Shown here piece by piece: positions 31,344 through 39,380 of a stretch of DNA of 64,000 nucleotides. This DNA comes from Roseateles amylovorans (lineage in GTDB: Bacteria; Pseudomonadota; Gammaproteobacteria; Burkholderiales; Burkholderiaceae_C). Below the pieces are notes generated by a model, which made no database searches, was not told the origin of the DNA, and worked only from the letters and a program-made list of their open reading frames with translations. The stretch is from contig NZ_CP104562.2 in NCBI RefSeq assembly GCF_025398155.2, forward strand, positions 1,798,001-1,862,000, given 5' to 3'. A program made the translations under genes and the position numbers. Position 1 is the stretch's first letter, and each line of letters opens with the position of its first letter.

Positions 31344-32381
31344 ATGCAAGCCCGATGGCGTGTCGGTCTGGTGGTGATCGCCCGAGATGAGGCGGCCACC
31401 CTCAAGCGCTTGCTGGACAGCGTCCGTCCCCATGTCGACGACGTGCTGGTGATGGACACCGGCTCCACCGACGACACGCCGCGCATCGCGCAGGCTGCGG
31501 GTGCGCGCCTGGCCACCTTCACTTGGTGCGACGACTTTTCGGCCGCACGCAATGCGGCACTGGCCGCTTCCGCCTCCGACTGGCATCTGGTGCTGGATGC
31601 GGACGAGTGGCTGATCGACGGCGGCGACGTTCTGGCCGCACTGCGTCACACCTCCCCCGATTTCGTGGGCACCATCGCCCTCCAGGATCAATTTGACGGC
31701 GGCACCGCTCAAGCCCGCTTGAGCCGGGTGCTGCCGGGTGCGGTCCGCTATGCCGGACGCATTCACGAGCAGCCCATTCACGGGCTGCCGGTCCGCCCCT
31801 TGGCGATGCGCGTCGGCCATGACGGCTATCTGCCCGATCGGCTGCAGGCCAAGCAGGGTCGCAATGCGCTGCTCCTGCAGCGTGCGCTGGAGGACCGGCC
31901 ACACGATGCCTACCTCTGGTACCAGCTCGGCAAGGACGCATTCGTCTATGAGGACCATGCCAAGGCCGAATCCGCATTCGCTGCCGCCGCCGAGCGGCTG
32001 AGCTCGCCGCCGTCATGGTGGCGAGATCTGGTGGCGCGTCGATTGTTCGCGCTCAAGCGGCTGAAACGTCACGCCGAGGGCATGGCGCTCGCCGAATCGC
32101 AATTGCAAACATGTGCAGACTCGCCTGACTTCTTCTTCGCCGTCGGCGACCTGCTGCTGGACTGGGCGGCGGATGAGCCGACGCTGGCGGAGACACTGCT
32201 GCCGATGATTGAAGATGCCTGGAGGCGCTGTCTGGAGATCGGTGAGCGGCCGGATCAAACCGGTGCGGTGACCGGTCGGGGCAGCCATCTGGCCGCCTAC
32301 AACCTGGCTTTGGTGCTGGACGCCACCGGCCGCGCGGACGAGGCGCGCGCCCTGCGGCAGTCTTTCCCCTCGCTCGGTTGA
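31344..32381 (+). CDS. Family 2 glycosyltransferase
   Basis: 345 residues. Nucleotide-sugar-binding N-terminal domain: VGLVVIARDEAATLKRLL, DTGSTDDT at 38-45 and the metal-binding DADE at 85-88, as in the WaaE/beta-glucosyltransferase-like branch of GT2. The C-terminal half (about 190-345) is helical with TPR-like character (YLWYQLGKDAFVYEDHAKAE). It begins 30 bases after flhC copy 1 and is probably co-transcribed. Placement beside flagellar regulators suggests flagellin or surface glycan modification; that is inference. No signal peptide. Confidence 0.85.
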   Translation: MQARWRVGLVVIARDEAATLKRLLDSVRPHVDDVLVMDTGSTDDTPRIAQAAGARLATFTWCDDFSAARNAALAASASDWHLVLDADEWLIDGGDVLAALRHTSPDFVGTIALQDQFDGGTAQARLSRVLPGAVRYAGRIHEQPIHGLPVRPLAMRVGHDGYLPDRLQAKQGRNALLLQRALEDRPHDAYLWYQLGKDAFVYEDHAKAESAFAAAAERLSSPPSWWRDLVARRLFALKRLKRHAEGMALAESQLQTCADSPDFFFAVGDLLLDWAADEPTLAETLLPMIEDAWRRCLEIGERPDQTGAVTGRGSHLAAYNLALVLDATGRADEARALRQSFPSLG

Positions 32382-32423
32382 TCCGACGAAAAGCAGCGCC
32401 GGGATGGCGCTGATCTGGCAACT

Positions 32424-32467
32424 TGTAGGAAGTTCCCTGACAAACCTGTCGGCGCGACACCTAACCT
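32424..32467 (+). promoter_or_regulatory. Promoter region of flhDC copy 2 with conserved dyad
   Basis: TGTAGG-N7-CTGACA (32424-32442), then GTCGGCGCGA and TAACCT (32462-32467). TGACAA (32438-32443) with an 18-base spacer to TAACCT is a plausible sigma-70 promoter. The dyad is less perfect than in copy 1. Otherwise the flanks differ. Confidence 0.65.
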
Positions 32468-32561
32468 TTACATGGAAGCGACCTGATGTGCGCTTTGTGT
32501 CGGGGTCTCCACAATCCGTCTCACGTTGAAACGAATGCCAGACGGCACCAGGAGCCCCGAG

Positions 32562-32885
32562 ATGAACGCAGACCAGATCCTCGCCGAGATTCGCGAAGCC
32601 AACCTGTCGTACCTGATGCTGGCTCAAAGTCTGATCCGCACCGACCGCGAACAGGCGCTGTTCCGTCTGGGCATCTCTGAAGAGACCGCTTCGCTGCTGG
32701 ACACGCTGAGCGCGTCGCAGATGCTGAAGATCGCCTCCGGCAACACCCTGCTGTGCCGATTCCGCATGGACGACGACCTGGTCTGGGGCCTGCTGACTTC
32801 GCACGGCAAGCCCGCCGCCAACGACAGCGTCTCCCGCCTGCATGCCTCCATCCTGATGGCGGGTCGCCATCAGGAAGCGGCCTGA
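32562..32885 (+). CDS. flhD: FlhD, flagellar master regulator subunit (copy 2)
   Basis: 107 residues, same architecture as copy 1 with substitutions such as Asn to Ser, Tyr to Phe, Met to Leu and Met to Ile, mostly conservative. The C-terminal SRLHASILMAGRHQEAA is identical. The start at 32562 follows the copy 1 start. This copy, upstream of flhC copy 2, the methyltransferase and motAB, occupies the arrangement usual for the lineage, so it is probably the ancestral locus. Confidence 0.96.
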   Translation: MNADQILAEIREANLSYLMLAQSLIRTDREQALFRLGISEETASLLDTLSASQMLKIASGNTLLCRFRMDDDLVWGLLTSHGKPAANDSVSRLHASILMAGRHQEAA

Positions 32886-33012
32886 ACAGCCGGCCTGATC
32901 GCCACATTGCGCCGGTCCGTCCGGCGCCGATGCCCGAGAATTCCAGCGTCCCCCGTGACGCTCCCTGATTGTTTCGACGCTTCTCGCAAGAACTTGAGAC
33001 CGGAGTCCCCCC

Positions 33013-33549
33013 ATGCGCACCAAGTCCATCCTGACCGAAGCCAAGCAGATTGAACGCGCGGTCACCCTGATCAAGCTGGGTGCGCGGTTGCAGGTGCTGG
33101 AGTCCGAGACGGACCTGAGCTATGAGCGGCTGCTGCGTCTGTACAAGGAAGTCTCGGGCAAGAGCCCGAGCAAGGGCCAACTGCCGTTCTCGACCGACTG
33201 GTTCATGAGCTGGCAGCCCAACATCCATGCCAGCCTGTTTCTCAACATCCACGAGTACCTGAACAAGGTCGCGGAGATGGACGAGATCGACGTGGTCATC
33301 AAGGCCTATCAGCTCTACGACGAGCAGACGAAGGCGCAGAACCTGGAGCAACTGCTGTCGGTGACGCGCGCCTGGCGGCTGGTGAAGTTCGTGGACAACG
33401 GCATGCTGACGATGACCAAGTGCAGCAAGTGCGGCGGTCATTTCGTGACCCATCCGCATGAAGTGGCCAAGCATTACGTCTGCGGCCTGTGCAATCCGCC
33501 CGCACGTGCCGGCAAGGGCAAGGCCGCCGGCGGCATTCAGATGCATTGA
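33013..33549 (+). CDS. flhC: FlhC, flagellar master regulator subunit (copy 2)
   Basis: 178 residues, identical to copy 1 except one residue. Zinc-binding Cys pairs and all family motifs are intact, so both copies look functional. It ends 6 bases before the next gene. The near identity at DNA level, restricted to the coding sequence, points to recent gene conversion or very recent exchange rather than an old duplication evolving at the same pace as flhD. Confidence 0.97.
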   Translation: MRTKSILTEAKQIERAVTLIKLGARLQVLESETDLSYERLLRLYKEVSGKSPSKGQLPFSTDWFMSWQPNIHASLFLNIHEYLNKVAEMDEIDVVIKAYQLYDEQTKAQNLEQLLSVTRAWRLVKFVDNGMLTMTKCSKCGGHFVTHPHEVAKHYVCGLCNPPARAGKGKAAGGIQMH

Positions 33550-33554
33550 GGCGG

Positions 33555-34295
33555 GTGGTCGCCACCGCATCCCCCTGGCGCTGGCCGCTGCTGGCGCTGC
33601 TGAGTTGGGCGGCCTGCTGGGCGGTCTGGCGCGGCTTCGGACCGGGTTGGCCGGCAGCGCTGGCGGCCTGCGGCCTGGGGTTGGTGCTGGCAGCGCCGCA
33701 CCGGCAGTCCTGGCGTCGCCTGATCGTGGCGGCCGGGTTCCCGCTGGCCCTGGTGGTGACCGGCGCGGCGTTGCCGGCATGGAGCTGGCTGATCGCCCTG
33801 GTGCTGCTGCTGCTGGCCTATCCGCGACGCGGCTGGACCGACGCGCCCTTGTATCCCACCCCCCACGACGCCTTGCGCGGATTGCCCCAAGCGGTGCCGC
33901 TGCCCGATGGGGCCCGGGTGCTGGATGCCGGCTGCGGGATTGGCGACGGATTGATGGCCCTTCGCCGCGCTTATCCGCGTGTGCGGCTGGAGGGCATTGA
34001 ATACAGTGCGGTGCTGTGGCTGCTGGCCCGGCTGCGGTGTCCTTGGGCGCGCTTGTCGCGCGGGGACTTGTGGGCACAGTCGTGGGCGGAGATGGATCTG
34101 GTCTATCTCTTCCAGCGGCCGGAATCCATGCCGCGGGCCCTGGACAAGGCGCTGGCCGAGCTCGCACCCGACAGTTGGCTGGTGAGCCTGGATTTCCCGC
34201 TGCCCGGACAGCGGGTTCACGCGCAGCTGGAGACAGGGACGCGGCATCGGGTGCATGTCTACAGAATGCGGGATTTGCGCACGGCGCGGACCTGA
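33555..34295 (+). CDS. Membrane-anchored SAM-dependent methyltransferase-like protein
   Basis: 246 residues from a GTG at 33555, 6 bases after the flhC stop with GAGG in the stop-codon region as ribosome site; longer in-frame starts would overlap flhC. The N-terminal third holds 3-4 hydrophobic segments (about 10-26, 30-48, 56-70, 76-90). A class I SAM-binding motif VLDAGCGIGDG lies at about 122-132, then RLEGIEYSAVL and DLVYLFQRPESM. Related genes sit between flhC and motA in this lineage, as I recall. Substrate unknown; flagellin methylation is a guess. Confidence 0.78.
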   Translation: MVATASPWRWPLLALLSWAACWAVWRGFGPGWPAALAACGLGLVLAAPHRQSWRRLIVAAGFPLALVVTGAALPAWSWLIALVLLLLAYPRRGWTDAPLYPTPHDALRGLPQAVPLPDGARVLDAGCGIGDGLMALRRAYPRVRLEGIEYSAVLWLLARLRCPWARLSRGDLWAQSWAEMDLVYLFQRPESMPRALDKALAELAPDSWLVSLDFPLPGQRVHAQLETGTRHRVHVYRMRDLRTART

Positions 34296-34505
34296 CCGCC
34301 AAGTCAGGCCGAGACAGCGGGCCCTGTCGCCCCCGACACTCGGGGCCGGCCCCACCGCTGCGACGGCCATGAGGACCTTGAGGACCTTGAGGGGTGCGGC
34401 GGTCAGTCGATCCAGTGATCGAGCGATCGAAAGATCGAAAGATTCAAAGATCGGGCGGTCCCGCGAGACGCCATCGACCCATCCCCGGATGAGCGGCCTG
34501 GTCGC

Positions 34506-34532
34506 TCAAGCCGGCAGGGATTCGGTCGATAA
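34506..34532 (+). promoter_or_regulatory. Sigma-28 promoter of the motA-motB-cheY-cheZ unit
   Basis: TCAA at 34506-34509, a 15-base spacer, then GTCGATAA at 34525-34532 (7 of 8). About 65 bases upstream of motA. The 302-bp gap 34296-34597 also holds short repeats (AGGACCTTG twice near 34375-34392; GATCGAAA repeated near 34425) and the stem CGTGTC-GAAAGGG-GACACG before motA. Confidence 0.85.
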
Positions 34533-34597
34533 CGGATGAGACGAGTCGTGTCGAAAGGGGACACGATGGCAACGGCATTTAGGACGGATCAACTTCC

Positions 34598-35458
34598 ATG
34601 TTTGTCATCATTGGTTGGCTTCTGGCCCTGGCGTGCATCTTCGGCGTGTTCATTGCGCACGGGGGCAATATTGGGGTGGTGCTGAAGGCGCTGCCCTTCG
34701 AGATGACCACCATCTTCGGTGCGGCCATCGGCGGCATGCTCGCCACCAATCCGCCCAAGGTGATGAAGGCCACCATGAAAGGCCTGGGCGACTGCTTCAA
34801 GGGCAGCAAATACACCAAGGCGCGCTATATGGAGTTGCTGGCGCTGCTCTACGACATCCTGCAGAAGGCCCGCAAGGAAGGCCTGATGTCGATTGAAAAG
34901 GATGTCGAGGATCCGCACAGCTCGCCGCTGTTCCAGAAATACCCGACGGTCGGCAACGACCACCATGTCGCGGAATTCATCACGGATTACCTGCGGATGA
35001 TGGTGTCGGGCAATCTGAACGCGCATGAAATCGAATCCTTGATGGATGCCGAAATCGATACCCACCACCACGAGGCATTTCTGGCCGTGATTGCGCTGCA
35101 GCGACTGGCCGGCGGCCTGCCGGCCTTCGGCATCGTGGCGGCGGTGCTGGGCGTGGTGAACACCATGGGCTCGGTGGGTCAGCCGCCGTCGGTGCTGGGC
35201 GGCATGATCGGGTCGGCGCTGGTCGGTACCTTCCTCGGGATCTTGCTGGCTTACGCGTTCGCGGAGCCGCTCGCCGGGGCGCTGGAGGCCAAGGTCGACG
35301 AGGCCGGTAAGGAATTGCAGTGCATCAAGACCACGCTGCTGGCGTCGATGCAGGGTTATGCGCCGCAAGTCGCCATTGAATTCGGTCGCAAGGTGCTTTA
35401 TTCGACCGAGCGTCCGACCTTTGCCGAGCTGGAAGGCCATGTGAAGGGCAAGAAATAA
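34598..35458 (+). CDS. motA: MotA, flagellar stator proton channel subunit
   Basis: 286 residues, four membrane helices. N-terminal VIIGWLLALACIFGVFIAHG, cytoplasmic loop with EKDVEDPHSSPLFQKYP, then the pair GLPAFGIVAAVLGVVNTMG and GGMIGSALVGTFLGILLAYA with the conserved prolines. Forms the MotA5B2 proton-driven stator. Starts the motA-motB-cheY-cheZ run under the sigma-28 promoter. Confidence 0.98.
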   Translation: MFVIIGWLLALACIFGVFIAHGGNIGVVLKALPFEMTTIFGAAIGGMLATNPPKVMKATMKGLGDCFKGSKYTKARYMELLALLYDILQKARKEGLMSIEKDVEDPHSSPLFQKYPTVGNDHHVAEFITDYLRMMVSGNLNAHEIESLMDAEIDTHHHEAFLAVIALQRLAGGLPAFGIVAAVLGVVNTMGSVGQPPSVLGGMIGSALVGTFLGILLAYAFAEPLAGALEAKVDEAGKELQCIKTTLLASMQGYAPQVAIEFGRKVLYSTERPTFAELEGHVKGKK

Positions 35459-35506
35459 TCGCCCCGCACCGCGCCTTGACCATCCAACCCTCCGGAGCTG
35501 ACCGCC

Positions 35507-36481
35507 ATGGCCGGTGACGCCAAGAAACTCCAGCCGATCATCATCAAGCGGGTGAAGAAGGGCGGCCATGCCGCTCACGGCGGCGCCTGGAAGATCGCCT
35601 ATGCCGACTTTGTGACGGCGATGATGGCCTTCTTCCTGCTGATGTGGCTGCTGGGCTCGACCACCGAGGGCGACAAGAAGGGCATTGCGGACTATTTCGC
35701 CTCGCCGCTGAAGGTGGCGATGTTCGGCGGCTCCGGCTCGGGCGACGCCTCCCACATCATCAAGGGCGGCGGCCAGGACCTCACCCGTCAGACCGGTCAG
35801 GTCAAGGCGGGCGATGTCGAATCCCCGCGCAAGACGATCAATCTGAAGGCCTTGAAGGAAGAGCAACGTCGCGCCGAGCGTGTGCGGCTGCAACAACTCA
35901 AGGACAAGGTTGAGAAAATCATCGCGGACAACCCAAAAATTGCGGCATTAGGTGGACAAATCCGCCTTGATATGACTCGCGAGGGCTTGCGTATCCAAAT
36001 CGTGGACGAGAATAATCGACCAATGTTTGACAGTGGCAGCGCCGTGGTAAAGCCGTATATGCGCGAGCTGCTTCAGGAACTCGGCTATGTGTTGTCTGAA
36101 GTGCCCAACCGGCTGACGCTGGAAGGTCATACCGACGCCCAGCCGTTTTCCGGAGGCGAGCGTGGATACAGCAACTGGGAGCTGTCCGCTGACCGTGCCA
36201 ACGCCTCGCGTCGCGAGTTGCTGGCCGGTGGATTGCCGGATGCGCGCGTCCTGCGGGTGCAGGGGCTCGCATCCAGCAAGCTGCTTGAAACCCAGGATCC
36301 GAAAAACCCGATCAATCGCCGCATCAGCATCATCGTCATGAACCGCGATGCTGAAGATGCGGTGCTGAAGAACCTGACCGATGACGAGGATGCTCCTGCC
36401 GATGCCGCACCGCCCGCTGCCTCACAGGCCCCCGCACAGGCCCCGCCACAGGCCTCAAGTTCCGCACCGGTGAGCCGATAA
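35507..36481 (+). CDS. motB: MotB, flagellar stator anchor
   Basis: 324 residues. Short basic N-terminus (IIIKRVKKGGHAAHGGAWK), one membrane helix YADFVTAMMAFFLLMWLLGS with the essential proton-carrying Asp, plug and linker, then an OmpA-like peptidoglycan-binding domain (LTLEGHTDAQPFSGG, NWELSADRANASRREL). C-terminal tail is Ala/Pro/Gln-rich. A stretch at about 35925-36080 is visibly AT-richer than the rest. 48-bp gap to motA. Confidence 0.97.
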   Translation: MAGDAKKLQPIIIKRVKKGGHAAHGGAWKIAYADFVTAMMAFFLLMWLLGSTTEGDKKGIADYFASPLKVAMFGGSGSGDASHIIKGGGQDLTRQTGQVKAGDVESPRKTINLKALKEEQRRAERVRLQQLKDKVEKIIADNPKIAALGGQIRLDMTREGLRIQIVDENNRPMFDSGSAVVKPYMRELLQELGYVLSEVPNRLTLEGHTDAQPFSGGERGYSNWELSADRANASRRELLAGGLPDARVLRVQGLASSKLLETQDPKNPINRRISIIVMNRDAEDAVLKNLTDDEDAPADAAPPAASQAPAQAPPQASSSAPVSR

Positions 36482-36553
36482 CGCTCGAATCCCCGTCTTC
36501 CGTCCGCCGCGAGAGACCGTCTCCCAGACCTCCAGTCCCCTCAGAGGAACGCC

Positions 36554-36946
36554 ATGAGCACTGACATGAAATTCTTGATCGTCGACGACTTCTCGACCAT
36601 GCGCCGGATCGTGCGCGGTCTGCTGAAGGAGATCGGCTACAACAACGCCGAAGAAGCGGAAGACGGCGTCGAGGCCCTGAGCATGCTCAAGCAGGCGAAG
36701 TACGACTTCGTCGTCTCGGACATCAACATGCCCAACATGAATGGCTTTGAACTGCTCAAGGCCATCAAGGAAGACGCCACCCTCAAGCACTTGCCGGTGC
36801 TGATGGTGACCGCCGAGGCCCGCAAGGAAGACATCGTGCTGGCGGCCCAAAGCGGTGCGGCCGGCTACATCGTCAAGCCCTTCACCAAGGCCACACTGGA
36901 AGAAAAAGTCCAGAAGATCATGCAGAAACTGGCCGCCGCGGCCTGA
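36554..36946 (+). CDS. cheY: CheY, chemotaxis response regulator
   Basis: 130 residues, single receiver domain. Acidic pocket Asp11 and Asp12, phospho-acceptor Asp56 (DFVVSDINMPNMNG), Thr86, Tyr105 and Lys108 are all present. CheY-P binds the FliM N-terminus to switch rotor direction. It lies 72 bases after motB and 15 before cheZ. No CheA or CheW gene is in the window. Confidence 0.98.
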   Translation: MSTDMKFLIVDDFSTMRRIVRGLLKEIGYNNAEEAEDGVEALSMLKQAKYDFVVSDINMPNMNGFELLKAIKEDATLKHLPVLMVTAEARKEDIVLAAQSGAAGYIVKPFTKATLEEKVQKIMQKLAAAA

Positions 36947-36961
36947 CGCTGGAGTTGCACC

Positions 36962-37597
36962 ATGCAGATGGAAGAGTTGGCCAAACTGAGCGCCGGTACA
37001 GACTCGTTGAGTGTGTCGCCGGAAGTCTTTCAACAAATCGGCACGATCACCCGTGTGCTGCATGACACGATGCAGCAACTGGGTGTCATGCCCAAGTTGC
37101 AGGTCGCGACCGACGGTCTGCCCGATGCCCGCAGCCGCCTGACCTACATCGCCAACAAGACGGCCGATGCTGCCAACAAGGTGCTGAATTCGGTCGACCA
37201 GGCCAAGGCCGAGCACGCCAAGATCACCGACGCCGCCAATGCGATGGCCCAGGCGATCACGGCCGATCCGGTCAAGGCAGTGGCCAGTGGCGCGGTGTTC
37301 AACTTCGTCAAGGAGGTGGAGGCCTCCACCTCGAAGATCGACACCCACCTCACCGACATCATGCTGTCGCAGGACTTCCATGACCTGACGGGTCAGGTGG
37401 TGGCCAAGGTCGTGACCCTGGCCAATGACCTGGAAGACAGCCTGGTCAAGTTGCTGGTTTCGGTGGTGCCGCCCGACCAGCGCGAGAAAGTCGACGCCAG
37501 CATTCTGCAAGGGCCGGTGGTCAGCCCCGAGGGCCGCACCGACGTGGTCTCCAATCAGTCGGAAGTGGACGACCTGCTGGCTTCGCTGGGCTTCTGA
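36962..37597 (+). CDS. cheZ: CheZ, CheY-P phosphatase
   Basis: 211 residues, long helical hairpin. The active-site segment LSQDFHDLTGQVVAKV carries the catalytic Asp and Gln. The C-terminal EVDDLLASLGF is the CheY-binding tail. Last gene of the unit; a terminator follows at 37649. Its last 43 bases overlap the antisense 3' end of the unknown gene at 37555-39216. Confidence 0.97.
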   Translation: MQMEELAKLSAGTDSLSVSPEVFQQIGTITRVLHDTMQQLGVMPKLQVATDGLPDARSRLTYIANKTADAANKVLNSVDQAKAEHAKITDAANAMAQAITADPVKAVASGAVFNFVKEVEASTSKIDTHLTDIMLSQDFHDLTGQVVAKVVTLANDLEDSLVKLLVSVVPPDQREKVDASILQGPVVSPEGRTDVVSNQSEVDDLLASLGF

Positions 37598-39216
37598 GTC
37601 TTCGCACCGGTTGGCGTCCTGCCGCCGGCGCCACCTGCTGATGGCTCCACCGCCGCCGCCTCGATCGAGGCCGCGGCGGTTTTGTTTTGGGCGCCTGCAG
37701 AGCGCGTCTGGCCGGCCGTCCGGGAGTCAAACCGGCGCTGATAGTTCATCCAATTGGCAAGCCCCTCGCCCAGCAGTTCGCCGGGCTCGGTGTCGCGAGC
37801 CGACAGCTGCGGCGCCCAGGTCTGCAGTCGTTCCAGCATCAGATGCCAATCGCGTTCCGGCATCGCCTGCTGCAAGGCGTTGGCCCAGCCGGCGGCGCTG
37901 CCTTCCAGAGGCGTTCCGGGACCTTCCTTGAAATGAAGCACCGGTTCGCCGCCGATGGTGCCCTGGATGACGACCGAAGGGGGCGGGTGCATCTGCTGGA
38001 TATCTTGCAGGGCGTCGGCGCCGAAGGCGATGGCAGGCAGGCTCCTGGGAGGCAGGAGGTCACACAGCAAGGCCATGCAATACCGGGCTTCGAGATCGCG
38101 CCATGGATGGCCCGCCCGCAGGCGTCCCGCGAGGGAGAGGTCCAGCGCCTGTGGCGCGGTGTAGGGAGCAGCGGCGGCGCGGCTGATGCGCCGCGCGGCG
38201 CCGGCCCCTTGGACGAAGGCCGATGACGTGCCGCGAGACCGATCCGCGGTGCCAACATTCCCTGCCGCGCTCGACTCGAGAGGCGTCCCGTAGGCTGGTC
38301 GCGCCGTCGGCACATTGACCCCGCCCTCGGTGGACCGAAGCGCGCGCACGGTACCGGTGGACACGAGCTCGGCACCGGCGATCCGTGGTTCGGGTGGCGT
38401 CAGGCGCCCTGGACCTGGCCGCAGTCCCAGCAACTGTGAACGGGAAGCCCGATAGCCCAAACCGGTCAATAGACGAATGTCCATCGAAGTCAAATTGGCA
38501 TGCCGCGTCCACAACCGCTTCGCGTACTGCCGTGCCACTTCGAATTCGAGGCGGGGCATCTCCTGTGCGATCGCGAGCAAATGAGGCCCGAGGGGCACTG
38601 CTGTCCGTTGATCATCCTTGACGCGACCGATGTCTGCACCGGAAATGAGGCAGACGATATCGTCGGTGAGCTCGGGAAAAGTCTCTTGCAGCCGTCGTGC
38701 GTAGTGGATGTTGGGTTCGTGGGGGCCCCTGCTGCATTGCGCTTGGATGTGCGCATACTCGGCAGGCAGCGATTTAGACGTTCGCACGATGTGTTCGGCA
38801 ACGAGACCGGAGATCTTTGTCGCCTCTACCAACTGATAGCTGTGGAGTTGTGGGAATGTGGCGAGGAGGCGCCGAGCATAGGTCCTGGCGATCTCCCCCT
38901 TTGCTTTTGGCACGGAGGCCACCGCGGATCTCCAGTTCTTGTGGCATCCCCATGGACCTGCGTCGGTCGGCGCGGCGCCGCCGGGAGCGGCGCGGGCCGT
39001 TGGCGTCGGCCGGGGAACAGACGGCCGGCCGCTGACGCCGGGCACCACCGGTGAAGGGGGCGCCTTCGCTGCGAGGTCATCGGATGGCGCGCGTCCGTTG
39101 GGGTCGTCGTGGGTGTCGGATGCACAGCCCTGCGCGTTCTGGGTGAGATCGTTCTCAACCGGCGACGTGGTGTACAGGTCAGCGGCGGACGGTGATGAGC
39201 CAGGTGAGAGATACAT
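37555..39216 (-). CDS. Unknown protein with three 59-residue helical repeats (paralog 1)
   Basis: 553 residues, no family recognised. Residues 1-95 are Ser/Pro/Thr/Asp-rich with no signal peptide. Residues about 96-290 contain three repeats starting at residues 121, 180 and 239, exactly 59 apart: FPQLHSYQLV, FPELTDDIVC, HANLTSMDIR, each preceded by YA[R/K]RL. Positions inside a repeat (Pro2, Leu4, Gly14, Pro29, Pro32, AIAQ36-39) match paralog 2. A C-terminal domain (about 380-510) has GGEPVLHFKEGPGTPLEGSA and GWANALQQAMPERDW. The last roughly 45 residues are encoded antisense to the cheZ terminator and 3' end. GGAG precedes the ATG by 8 bases. A secreted or DNA-interacting effector is possible; inference only. 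Confidence 0.75.
   Translation of the reverse strand: MYLSPGSSPSAADLYTTSPVENDLTQNAQGCASDTHDDPNGRAPSDDLAAKAPPSPVVPGVSGRPSVPRPTPTARAAPGGAAPTDAGPWGCHKNWRSAVASVPKAKGEIARTYARRLLATFPQLHSYQLVEATKISGLVAEHIVRTSKSLPAEYAHIQAQCSRGPHEPNIHYARRLQETFPELTDDIVCLISGADIGRVKDDQRTAVPLGPHLLAIAQEMPRLEFEVARQYAKRLWTRHANLTSMDIRLLTGLGYRASRSQLLGLRPGPGRLTPPEPRIAGAELVSTGTVRALRSTEGGVNVPTARPAYGTPLESSAAGNVGTADRSRGTSSAFVQGAGAARRISRAAAAPYTAPQALDLSLAGRLRAGHPWRDLEARYCMALLCDLLPPRSLPAIAFGADALQDIQQMHPPPSVVIQGTIGGEPVLHFKEGPGTPLEGSAAGWANALQQAMPERDWHLMLERLQTWAPQLSARDTEPGELLGEGLANWMNYQRRFDSRTAGQTRSAGAQNKTAAASIEAAAVEPSAGGAGGRTPTGAKTQKPSEASRSSTSD
37649..37688 (+). terminator. Rho-independent terminator of the motA-cheZ operon
   Basis: ACCGCCGCCGCCTCG-A-TCGAGGCCGCGGCGGT forms a long near-perfect stem with GATC at its apex, followed by TTTGTTTT. 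51 bases after the cheZ stop. It lies inside the 3' coding part of the minus-strand paralog 1. Confidence 0.9.
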
Positions 39217-39250
39217 GAGCGGTCTCCAATGAAGGTCGGGCCAGTCGGGT

Positions 39251-39283
39251 GATCGCCGAGAGGGCGCCGAAAGGTCGCCGAGA
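39251..39283. repeat. Three 11-bp tandem units upstream of paralog 1
   Basis: GATCGCCGAGA, GGGCGCCGAAA, GGTCGCCGAGA on plus, about 35-65 bases before the paralog 1 start, where its promoter or operator would be. The 164-bp gap holds nothing else recognisable. Confidence 0.6.
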
Positions 39284-39380
39284 GGACGTCGAGCACACGC
39301 GGGTGTCGGCCCGGCTGCGGTGTGGTCCGGGTGAGTGAGCCGGTCGTGATCAGGGGAAGGGGCTGGGGGCGCACGTCACG

